DNA of 64,000 nucleotides from an uncultured bacterium. GTDB taxonomy: Bacteria > Bacillota > Clostridia > Oscillospirales > Ruminococcaceae. Location of the stretch: contig CAJMSD010000001.1 of assembly GCA_905215965.1 (NCBI GenBank), positions 372,001 to 436,000 of the forward strand, given 5' to 3'. Position numbers and translations under genes: made by a program. Numbering within the stretch: position 1 is the first letter of the stretch; every line of letters starts with the position of its first letter. Under the pieces are notes generated by a model. It was not told the DNA's origin. It was given only the letters and a program-made list of their open reading frames with translations, and did not search any database. Positions 41,411 through 49,024 of the stretch are shown one piece after another.

Positions 41411-42699
41411 TATGCGGCCTCCTTTTTCTTAGACGAGAGTAATTTCTGCCTTTTTTTAGGCCGTTTGAAAACAGGCGACTGAGCCGATGAAAGCATACCT
41501 ATCATAAATCCGCTCGTTACCATGGAGCTTCCTCCCTGCGAGATAAAGGGAATAGTAACTCCCGTAAAAGGAATAAGGTTGCACGAGCCGAATATATTCA
41601 GCGCCATTTGTACCGTAAAGGCGGCGCATATTCCTGCCGACATTGTTGCATGGAAATAAGAACGCGGAGGATTTATAAGCGGAACGGCAAGTATAAGAAG
41701 AATTGCAAAAACTATCATAAGGGCGTAAAGCAGTCCCCATTCCTCACAGACAGATGAAAAAACTATATCGTTTTCATAACCGAAAACATTGTGGAGAAAT
41801 CCGTTTCCTGCGCCCTTTCCGAACCAGCCGCCGTCGGCGATCCCGATAAGAGCCTTGCACTGCTGATATCCGCTTCCTGTAGTATCATTCCATATATCAG
41901 GGAAAAGTCTTGTCTGAACATACGTCGGAGCATACTTGACAGCCGCCAGTGCAATGACCGCAAAAGCTGCTATTCCTGCAATTATAGCTTTTTTCGACAG
42001 CTTTGCCTTTGGGTAGCAGAGTCTGAAGAAAAGACCGCAGACATAAATTCCGACGAAAGTAGGCAGACTTCCGAGGTCGCGGCACCACCATTGCAGTCCG
42101 CAGATCAGAACGACGATACCGAAAAGTATAAGGTTTTCATATACGACGTTAAAGCAGAGCAGCTTGTGCTTGTTTTGCTGCTCCATAACGGAGGTCGCGC
42201 AGGCGAGCACAAGAAGCGGCTTGATGAACTCGGAGGGCTGTATTGAGAACGAGCCGATGTTTATCCACATACTGCGGCCTCCCGTAAGAGTTAGTATGCA
42301 TAGGATAAGTATTCCGATTCCTATGTAGAAGAATTTCTTCTGCTCCTGTATCCATTTATGACTTCGGCACAGCAGATGTCCGGCACGGCAGGCGATAAGG
42401 GCCGCAATGCAGGTAATGTAGTGCTTCAGCGAGAGGTGTACTCCGCCGAAGCAGGATTGAAACACAACGCTCATATTCAGTATGAAAATAAGAAGAAAAT
42501 CAATAGTGTACGTCATTTGCTTATAGAAAAGCATTACGATGAAATATACGATATCAAGTCCGAGAACCGCAGCGGCAAGGATAGCAACGTCGTTAATGCT
42601 GTCGTAATTGCCGTTGAAAAAGACGTTGAGCAGCATTGCCGCATGGGCGATAAAAACGAAAAATGCGGCTGTAAAATAAGAAAGTCCGTTTTTAAACAT
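41410..42699 (-). CDS. FtsW/RodA-family SEDS glycosyltransferase
   Basis: 429 aa, about ten membrane helices. SEDS landmarks are WINIGSFSIQPSEFIKPLLV (near residue 165), the long extracellular loop and FTGVTIPFISQGGSSM near the C-terminus. It polymerises lipid II into glycan strands, paired with the class B PBP downstream. A basic KRPKKRQKLLSSKKK tail ends the protein. AAGGAGG site; the start overlaps the FHA gene end by 8 nt. Confidence 0.94.
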   Translation of the reverse strand: MFKNGLSYFTAAFFVFIAHAAMLLNVFFNGNYDSINDVAILAAAVLGLDIVYFIVMLFYKQMTYTIDFLLIFILNMSVVFQSCFGGVHLSLKHYITCIAALIACRAGHLLCRSHKWIQEQKKFFYIGIGILILCILTLTGGRSMWINIGSFSIQPSEFIKPLLVLACATSVMEQQNKHKLLCFNVVYENLILFGIVVLICGLQWWCRDLGSLPTFVGIYVCGLFFRLCYPKAKLSKKAIIAGIAAFAVIALAAVKYAPTYVQTRLFPDIWNDTTGSGYQQCKALIGIADGGWFGKGAGNGFLHNVFGYENDIVFSSVCEEWGLLYALMIVFAILLILAVPLINPPRSYFHATMSAGICAAFTVQMALNIFGSCNLIPFTGVTIPFISQGGSSMVTSGFMIGMLSSAQSPVFKRPKKRQKLLSSKKKEAA

Positions 42700-43108
42700 T
42701 GCGTTCCCTCCTTTTCCGCAGCGTAAGACGGCGGTTGCCGAGCTTGATTATATCGTTTTCGTGCAGCCGAGCCTGTTTTACAAGATTTCCGTTTACGTAA
42801 ACTCCCGACTTTGAACCGATATCGGAAATGGTCCATACGCCGTTGGCGAGAGTCATAACGGCATGATAACGCGAAACGGAAAGATCGGGAATGCGTATAT
42901 CGGCGGAAGCGTGCCTGCCTATCAGGATCTCGTCGCATTCCAGAGGATATGCTATTCCCGGTTCGACAAGCTCCATATCGCCTGATATTTTTTTCCAGCG
43001 TTTTGCAGCGGCGCTTTTTTCCCGATAAGCTGTAACTATCATGACAAGAGCGCATATATCGAGAGCTGCGGCTGCAACTGCGCAAAAAATAAGATTCATT
43101 GTATTCAT
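42692..43108 (-). CDS. Membrane-anchored FHA-domain protein
   Basis: 138 aa. One N-terminal membrane helix (about residues 5-27), a linker, then an FHA domain at roughly 57-132 with IGRHASADIRIPDLSVSRYHAV, SDIGSKSGVYVNG and LHENDIIKLG. FHA domains bind phosphothreonine. In Actinobacteria and some clostridia FHA-RodA-PbpA gene clusters are coupled to a Ser/Thr kinase such as PknB; no kinase is in this window. First gene of this three-gene operon. Confidence 0.93.
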   Translation of the reverse strand: MNTMNLIFCAVAAAALDICALVMIVTAYREKSAAAKRWKKISGDMELVEPGIAYPLECDEILIGRHASADIRIPDLSVSRYHAVMTLANGVWTISDIGSKSGVYVNGNLVKQARLHENDIIKLGNRRLTLRKRRERNV

Positions 43109-43229
43109 AAATTGCCTCCGGATAAAGTTAATGCCGTTCAGAAGCTGATTTTATACGGCATACATATTATAGCACAATCGGGAATCAATTGCAACCATAC
43201 GTATTTTGGGAGAAAATGAGCTTTATCTA

Positions 43230-43258
43230 TTGACGTATTAAGCTTTTTAAGGTATAAT
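43230..43258 (+). promoter_or_regulatory. Promoter of the GH130-esterase operon
   Basis: TTGACG (43230-43235), 17-bp spacer, TATAAT (43253-43258). Confidence 0.8.
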
Positions 43259-43304
43259 TTAAGTGTGTTTAAGATTATTGCCTTTGGGCAGAATGGAGCT
43301 TTTT

Positions 43305-44324
43305 ATGAAACTTATTAAAACGCCTGATAATGCGCTTCCCGATATGCCGTGGCAGGATAAACCGGAGGGATATTCTCTGCCCGTCTGGAGATATACCGAA
43401 AATCCCGTGATAAACCGCAATCCTATTCCGGGAGTGGCGCGTATCTTCAACAGCGCCGTCATGCCGTATAAAGACGGATATATCGGCGTGTTCAGGGGAG
43501 AGGAACGCAACGGGATCCCTCACATATACCTCGGACACAGCAGTGACGCTCTTCACTGGGAATTCGAACAGGAAAAAATTAATTTTGTCGATGAAAACGG
43601 CGAATCCTTTATGCCCTTATATGCATATGATCCGCGTCTTGTACGAATTGACGATACATACTATATTATGTGGTGTCAGGACGCTTACGGCCCTACTATC
43701 GGCATTGCCGAAACAAAGGATTTCAAAACCTTTAAGCGACTTGAAAATCCATATTTGCCCTTTAACCGAAATGCCGTTCTCTTTCCGCGAAAGGTAAACG
43801 GCAGGTTCCTTATGCTTTCGCGTCCCAGCGACAGCGGACATACTCCGTTCGGCGACATTTATATCAGCGAAAGTCCCGATATGGAATACTGGGGACATCA
43901 CCGTCATGTTATGGGACGTTCCGGCAACTGGTGGGAGAATCTCAAGATAGGCGGCGGAGCTGCTCCAATCGAAACCGATATGGGCTGGCTGCTGTTTTAT
44001 CACGGCGTGACCAATACCTGCAACGGCTATGTTTACAGCATCGGAGCTGCAATTCTCGATATTGACGAGCCGTCGAAGGTTCTTCACCGATGCGACAGCT
44101 ATATTCTTACTCCCGAGGAGTGGTACGAGGAGCGCGGATTTGTTCCGAACGTATGCTTTCCCTGCGCTGCTTTATGCGATGCGGATTCGGGCAGGATCGC
44201 GATATATTACGGCTGTGCCGACAGCTATGTGAGCGTTGCGTTTACAACTGCCGACGAGATATGCAGCTATATAATGAGCCACGATAAAGTAAGCGATGAA
44301 GACAGATCGCTGGGCAGGAGATAA
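43305..44324 (+). CDS. Glycoside hydrolase family 130 phosphorylase
   Basis: 339 aa from ATG 43305; a GGAG site sits 6-7 nt before it, and the longer frame overlaps that site. Five-bladed propeller family GH130: NRNPIPGVARIFNSAVMPY, FRGEERNG, AYDPRLVRIDDTYYIMWCQ (catalytic Asp region), GRSGNWWENLKIGGGAAPI and LLFYHGV. GH130 enzymes phosphorolyse beta-mannosides such as Man-GlcNAc, Man-Glc or manno-oligosaccharides in the cytoplasm. The subgroup cannot be fixed by eye. It sits 4 bp before an SGNH/CE2-like esterase gene, suggesting use of acetylated mannan-type glycans. Confidence 0.9.
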   Translation: MKLIKTPDNALPDMPWQDKPEGYSLPVWRYTENPVINRNPIPGVARIFNSAVMPYKDGYIGVFRGEERNGIPHIYLGHSSDALHWEFEQEKINFVDENGESFMPLYAYDPRLVRIDDTYYIMWCQDAYGPTIGIAETKDFKTFKRLENPYLPFNRNAVLFPRKVNGRFLMLSRPSDSGHTPFGDIYISESPDMEYWGHHRHVMGRSGNWWENLKIGGGAAPIETDMGWLLFYHGVTNTCNGYVYSIGAAILDIDEPSKVLHRCDSYILTPEEWYEERGFVPNVCFPCAALCDADSGRIAIYYGCADSYVSVAFTTADEICSYIMSHDKVSDEDRSLGRR

Positions 44325-44328
44325 GAAA

Positions 44329-45399
44329 ATGAAAAAAACTACTCTTGACTTACGCAATGCGGCTAATTTCGGACGAACTATCGTTAAGAATGACATTCTT
44401 TATCTGGTGATGTCAGCTTGCGGCTGCGGATTCGTATTCACTGGAAAAAAGCTTATCATTGAGATCGGCTGTGACGACAGCGCCATAAAAGACGGCAATC
44501 CGTCTAATTTTCCGAGAGCTGCGGTTTTTGTCGACGGCAAGCCTGTTGTGAAGAAAGTGATAGATTCCGAAAAGGAAAGGTTTGTTATTGTTGACGAAGC
44601 CGAATCCGTGCAAAAAAAAGTAAAAATAATCAAGCTTTCGGAAGCCGCTTTCTCAATTGTAAAAATTTATCCTGTGCAGACGGACGATGAAGCGTCAGTC
44701 GTTCCGATCAAACAAGAGGACTATAAAATAGAATTTATCGGAGATTCCATAACCTGCGGCTACGGAGTTGACGACGCCAATATCAATTCTCTTTTTTCTA
44801 CCGCCGCGGAAAATGCAATGAAGTCGTATGCATACCTTACGGCTCGGCTTCTTAATGCGCAGTACAGTATGTTTTCGGCAAGCGGTTACGGAATTATCAG
44901 CGGCTATACCGATAACGGAGAGATCAATCTCCCCGAACGTATACCGCCCTATTACGAGAGTTACGGCTTTTCCTACAGCAGTATTGACGGAGTAAGACCT
45001 TATGAGATGAAATGGGATTTCGGCAGATATGTTCCCGATCTTATTGTGATTAATCTTGGTACGAACGATAACAGCTACTGCAAGGGCAGCGATAAGCTTA
45101 AAAGTGAGTTTGAGGACGCTTATCTGCAATTTCTCAAATGCGTGCGAAAAAATAATCCCGATTCCGAGATATTGTGCGTTCTCGGAATTATGGAAACCGA
45201 GCTTTTCCCATGTATTCAGTCAGCCTGCGAAAGAATGCGCCTTGAAACGGGAGAAGATAAGCTGCGTACTTTTGAATTGTCAAGGCAGGACGGACTTCTT
45301 GGCTATTCCTGCAACTGGCATCCGTCGGAGGATACTCATGCTTTGCAGGCAGAGAAGCTTGCGGCGTTTATAGAAAAAACTTATCCGGTTTGCAAATAA
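44329..45399 (+). CDS. SGNH-type carbohydrate esterase (CE2-like)
   Basis: 356 aa from ATG 44329 with AGGAG inside the GH130 stop region. Residues about 1-130 form a beta-rich jelly-roll-like domain. The SGNH hydrolase domain follows, with IEFIGDSITCGYGVDD (nucleophile Ser), NLGTNDNSY (Asn) and NWHPSEDTH (His) near the C-terminus. This two-domain order is that of CE2 acetyl esterases, which remove acetyl groups from xylan or mannan. There is no signal peptide, so it acts on imported oligosaccharides. Confidence 0.87.
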   Translation: MKKTTLDLRNAANFGRTIVKNDILYLVMSACGCGFVFTGKKLIIEIGCDDSAIKDGNPSNFPRAAVFVDGKPVVKKVIDSEKERFVIVDEAESVQKKVKIIKLSEAAFSIVKIYPVQTDDEASVVPIKQEDYKIEFIGDSITCGYGVDDANINSLFSTAAENAMKSYAYLTARLLNAQYSMFSASGYGIISGYTDNGEINLPERIPPYYESYGFSYSSIDGVRPYEMKWDFGRYVPDLIVINLGTNDNSYCKGSDKLKSEFEDAYLQFLKCVRKNNPDSEILCVLGIMETELFPCIQSACERMRLETGEDKLRTFELSRQDGLLGYSCNWHPSEDTHALQAEKLAAFIEKTYPVCK

Positions 45400-45402
45400 A
45401 AA

Positions 45403-45438
45403 ATCCCCTGAAAGGCTGTTCGATTCCTTTCAGGGGAT
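45403..45438. terminator. Bidirectional terminator
   Basis: ATCCCCTGAAAGG ... CCTTTCAGGGGAT, a 13-bp perfect stem between the convergent esterase and homoserine dehydrogenase genes. Confidence 0.88.
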
Positions 45439-45452
45439 AATTATATACGGAT

Positions 45453-46592
45453 TCAGAATTCAAGTATCGGATAAATTGCTTTTGCGTCAAGCTTTGAAGC
45501 TTCTGCGAAAGTAAGCTCGCTGTCGGTTATATAAACTTTGCCGTCTGATCTTACGTACCATTTGGCTGTGAAGTCGCTGACAGATGCGATAAAGCTGTCG
45601 TCATTTGAAGGCTCCCACGACTGCGAGAATACGGTTACTTTATGCTTTACCGAATCGATAACGTCGCCGAGAACTGCGCTTGCTGTAGGAAGCTTTCCTG
45701 CGCCTCTTCCGTAAAACATGGCCTTGTCGATACCGTCTCCGCTGACCATAATCGCATTGAAAACGTCGCTGACATCTGACATGATATTATCGTGAGGAAT
45801 GAGCATGGGCATTATAGCCGGAAGAATTTTTCCGTTATCCATACGCTTTACCGACGCGATGAGCTTCATTGAATATCCCATGGAATCGGCGGTTTTTACA
45901 TCTTCAAGATCTACCTGAGAGATACCCTTTGTGAAAACGCTTTTCGGATAAACGTGTTTTCCGTAGACAAGCGAAGAGATTATACAGATCTTGCGGCAGG
46001 CGTCGTGTCCCTCGATATCGGCGGTAGGATCTTTTTCCGCATAGCCGAGCTCCTGCGCAAGGCTGAGAGCGTCGCCGAAAGCCATATTGTCGTTGTACAT
46101 TTTGGTGAGTATAAAGTTTGTAGTTCCGTTAAGGATACCGGCAACAGCAGTGATATCGTTTCCGGCAAGACATTTATGAAGAGGACGTATGATCGGGATA
46201 GCTCCGCCTACGCTTGCTTCAAAGAAAAAGTTGCAGCTTTTTTCTTTTGCGATAGAGAGTAGAATGTCTCCCTTTTCGGCAACAAGCTCCTTGTTGGAGG
46301 TCGAAACGCTTTTTCCCTTTTCAAGACACGCTTTAACGAACGTGAAAGCCGGTTCTACTCCGCCCATGCACTCGGCAACGGCTGTGATCTCGTCGTCGTT
46401 TACGATATCATTGAAGTCCTTTGTGAATCTGTCATGATAAGGCGAATCGGGGAAATCCCTCAGATCAAGAATATATTTTATGTCCATTTCGGTTCCTGCG
46501 CGCTTTTCGATAGCTTTCTTATTCTTGTAGAAAAGCTCAACCACGCCTGAGCCGACGACTCCGTGTCCCAAAACAGCAAATTTAACTGACAT
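45453..46592 (-). CDS. hom: Homoserine dehydrogenase without a complete ACT domain
   Basis: 379 aa. NAD(P) motif AVLGHGVVGSGVVE at the start, SNKELVAEKG and SVGGAIPIIRPL with the catalytic region AGILNGTTNFILTKM, then GYAEKDPTADIEGHD. It reduces aspartate semialdehyde to homoserine on the way to threonine and methionine. Most Firmicutes enzymes are 400-430 aa with a C-terminal ACT domain; here only about 60 residues follow the core (FTAKWYVRSDGKVYITDS...). A stand-alone ACT protein is encoded just upstream in the operon. Confidence 0.95.
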   Translation of the reverse strand: MSVKFAVLGHGVVGSGVVELFYKNKKAIEKRAGTEMDIKYILDLRDFPDSPYHDRFTKDFNDIVNDDEITAVAECMGGVEPAFTFVKACLEKGKSVSTSNKELVAEKGDILLSIAKEKSCNFFFEASVGGAIPIIRPLHKCLAGNDITAVAGILNGTTNFILTKMYNDNMAFGDALSLAQELGYAEKDPTADIEGHDACRKICIISSLVYGKHVYPKSVFTKGISQVDLEDVKTADSMGYSMKLIASVKRMDNGKILPAIMPMLIPHDNIMSDVSDVFNAIMVSGDGIDKAMFYGRGAGKLPTASAVLGDVIDSVKHKVTVFSQSWEPSNDDSFIASVSDFTAKWYVRSDGKVYITDSELTFAEASKLDAKAIYPILEF

Positions 46593-46611
46593 AATATAAA
46601 CCTCCAGAATT

Positions 46612-47055
46612 TTACTCGGTAGAAATTATTTTAACTTCAAGAACTCCGTCAAGAGAATTGATCGAATTCAGAGCCGCAAGCTCGTCCTTATAATCCTCGG
46701 TAAGCCGCAGCGAGATATTTACCGCCGCCGCTCCGTCAACGGGAATACTCTGATTAACGGTAAGAATATTTGCATTTATCCCGTGAATATATACAAGCAC
46801 GCTTGAAAGAACTCCGGGCTGATCGTTCAGCAGAAGATAAAGATTGATAATCCTGCGGTTGAAAAGCTCCTCATAGGAAAAAACACAGTCCTTGTACTTA
46901 TAATAAGCGCTTCTTGAAATGCCAATGCGTTTGCAGGCGGAAGCGAAGCTTTTTTCGCCCTTCTGCGCCATAAGCTTTTTTACTTCAAGAACCTTCGTGA
47001 AAACGTCGGGAAGAATGCGAGCGTCCGCAACAATAAGCTGTGATTTTTTTTCCAT
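46612..47055 (-). CDS. ACT-domain regulator (UPF0735/PheB-like)
   Basis: 147 aa from ATG 47055 with a GAGGTGG site; the frame continues upstream to 47322 but that part has no start signal and crosses the promoter. Residues about 25-60 contain a helix-turn-helix-like segment (SFASACKRIGISRSAYYKYK). Residues about 75-147 are an ACT domain (LLLNDQPGVLSSVLVYIHG, NILTVNQSIP). Members of this family precede hom in many Firmicutes; they are thought to sense amino acids. Co-transcribed with hom, 19 bp apart. Confidence 0.9.
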   Translation of the reverse strand: MEKKSQLIVADARILPDVFTKVLEVKKLMAQKGEKSFASACKRIGISRSAYYKYKDCVFSYEELFNRRIINLYLLLNDQPGVLSSVLVYIHGINANILTVNQSIPVDGAAAVNISLRLTEDYKDELAALNSINSLDGVLEVKIISTE

Positions 47056-47157
47056 ATATCCACCTCGTTTACGGAACTGACCGATAAAACAGCTCCTAAG
47101 AATATGCAGAATATAAGAATCGTCCGTCTGTGGCGAACAATTGTACATTACATATTT

Positions 47158-47186
47158 ACTATACCACTTTTTATCATCTTTGTCAA
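47158..47186 (-). promoter_or_regulatory. Promoter of the ACT-hom operon
   Basis: Minus strand TTGACA (47186-47181), 17-bp spacer, TATAGT (47163-47158), preceded by AGTGG. It leaves an untranslated leader of about 95 nt. Confidence 0.78.
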
Positions 47187-47204
47187 GAGCAATATTTTGA
47201 AGCA

Positions 47205-47233
47205 TTGATTTTATTGACATATAGTGGTATAAT
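47205..47233 (+). promoter_or_regulatory. Promoter of the ABC exporter operon
   Basis: TTGATT (47205-47210), 17-bp spacer, TATAAT (47228-47233), also preceded by AGTGG like the divergent promoter. Confidence 0.72.
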
Positions 47234-47293
47234 AATATTGAACTTGGGAAAAGCGCATAGAGCGCTGCCTTTATTTTTCTGTTTGGAGGAGTT

Positions 47294-49024
47294 ATGAAAA
47301 AGCTTTTCAAATTTTTGAACAATTATAAAAAGGAGCTTATACTTGGTCCTTTTTTTAAGCTTCTTGAAGCTGTGTTTGAGCTTACCGTTCCTGTTGTAAT
47401 GGCAAAGATCATCGATGAGGGAATAGCAAATAAAGACAGCGGACTTATCCTGCGTCTCAGCGGAGTTATCGTGCTGCTTGGGATCTGCGGACTTGGATTT
47501 GCTCTTACCTGTCAGTATTTTGCTTCAAAATGCGCATACGGCTTCGGAACCGAGCTGCGTGAGGCTTTGTACAGTCACATCAATAAGCTTTCCTACGGTT
47601 CGATAGATAAAATAGGTACGTCGTCGCTGATTAACCGTCTTACCAATGATACGAATACGGTTCAGAACGGCGTGAATATGTTTATAAGGCTTGCCACGCG
47701 AGTGCCGTTTTTGATAATCGGAGCTGTGGTCATGGCGGTAAACCTTGACGCAAAGCTTTCCCTTGTATTTCTTGCGGCTGCTCCGCTGATAACGGTCATT
47801 ATTATGCTTATAATGAAAAAGACCATTCCTATGTACGCTTCCGTGCAGAAAAAGCTCGACCGTGCGGCAACGCTTACCCGCGAGGGACTTGAGGGAACAA
47901 GAGTTATACGCGCTTTTTCGCGTCAGCAGGAGGAGATAGACGAATTTCAGGAGGCTGTTGACGATATTTCGGTAAATTCTATAGCAGTCGGAAAAATTTC
48001 CGCAATACTCAATCCTGCCGCCTTTATGGTAATGAATCTCGGAATTGCGGCGATAACCTGGTTTGGAGGAATACGCATCAACACGGGAAATCTTACTCAG
48101 GGCGAGCTTACGGCATTTGTTAATTACATGACCCAGATACTGCTTGCGCTGCTTGTATTGGCAAATCTGCTTGTTATCTTTACCAAAGCGTTCGCGTCGG
48201 CTAACAGAGTAAGCGAGATTTTCGACCTTGAACCTGAGATTTCGGGAAGTGCCGATATTACGTACGATTACGAATATGCCGTTGAATTTGACGATGTTTC
48301 GTTCGGCTATGACGGAGCGGCAGAAAACGCTGTTACGGGAATTTCGTTTTCGCTGAAACGGGGAGAGGTCATGGGAATAATCGGCGGAACAGGCAGCGGA
48401 AAATCTACCGTTGCAAATCTTATTCCGTGTTTCTACTGGACAAGCTCGGGAACAGTCCGCGTTTACGGAAAAAAAGCCGAGGAATATGATATGAACGAGC
48501 TTAGAAAAACTATCGGTATAGTTCCTCAGAAAGCTGTGCTCTTTTCGGGAAGCGTGCGCGACAATATGAAATGGCGCAGAGAAAACGCCTCTGATGAGGA
48601 AATAATCTCCGCTTTGAAAACAGCTCAGGCTTGGGAGTTTGTTAAAAAGCTGCCCTTTGGACTTGACACGGGTATTTCTCAGGGCGGAAAAAATCTTTCC
48701 GGAGGTCAGAAGCAGCGAATATCAATTGCCCGCGCACTTGTCGGCAAGCCCGAGATCGTTATTCTTGACGACTCTACAAGCGCGTTGGATTATGCGACCG
48801 ATCTTGCTTTCAGACGTGCGCTAAAGGAGGATATGCCCGATACGACCATTATCATGATCTCTCAGCGTACTACCTCGATAAAGGACGCGGACAGGATACT
48901 TGTGCTTGAGGACGGTGAAGCTGTCGGTCTCGGCACTCACGACGAGCTTTTGAAAACTTGTGACGTTTACCGCGATATATACAGATCTCAGATGAATGAA
49001 AAGGAGGAAACGGGAAATGTTTAA
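47294..49024 (+). CDS. ABC exporter half-transporter, degenerate-site subunit
   Basis: 576 aa. An N-terminal six-helix exporter domain (residues about 1-310) is fused to an ATPase domain. Walker A GGTGSGKST, signature LSGGQKQRISIARAL, Walker B IVILDDSTSALD. The catalytic Glu after Walker B is replaced by Asp (LDD), as in the non-hydrolytic half of heterodimeric exporters. Its partner is the next gene, overlapping by 8 nt. Likely exports drugs, lipids or peptides; substrate unknown. GGAGGAG site before ATG 47294. Confidence 0.93.
   Translation: MKKLFKFLNNYKKELILGPFFKLLEAVFELTVPVVMAKIIDEGIANKDSGLILRLSGVIVLLGICGLGFALTCQYFASKCAYGFGTELREALYSHINKLSYGSIDKIGTSSLINRLTNDTNTVQNGVNMFIRLATRVPFLIIGAVVMAVNLDAKLSLVFLAAAPLITVIIMLIMKKTIPMYASVQKKLDRAATLTREGLEGTRVIRAFSRQQEEIDEFQEAVDDISVNSIAVGKISAILNPAAFMVMNLGIAAITWFGGIRINTGNLTQGELTAFVNYMTQILLALLVLANLLVIFTKAFASANRVSEIFDLEPEISGSADITYDYEYAVEFDDVSFGYDGAAENAVTGISFSLKRGEVMGIIGGTGSGKSTVANLIPCFYWTSSGTVRVYGKKAEEYDMNELRKTIGIVPQKAVLFSGSVRDNMKWRRENASDEEIISALKTAQAWEFVKKLPFGLDTGISQGGKNLSGGQKQRISIARALVGKPEIVILDDSTSALDYATDLAFRRALKEDMPDTTIIMISQRTTSIKDADRILVLEDGEAVGLGTHDELLKTCDVYRDIYRSQMNEKEETGNV

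Noticed and set aside
47056..47322. 89-residue N-terminal extension of the ACT protein
   Set aside because: Runs across the mapped divergent promoters and has no start signal; ATG 47055 has a good ribosome site.
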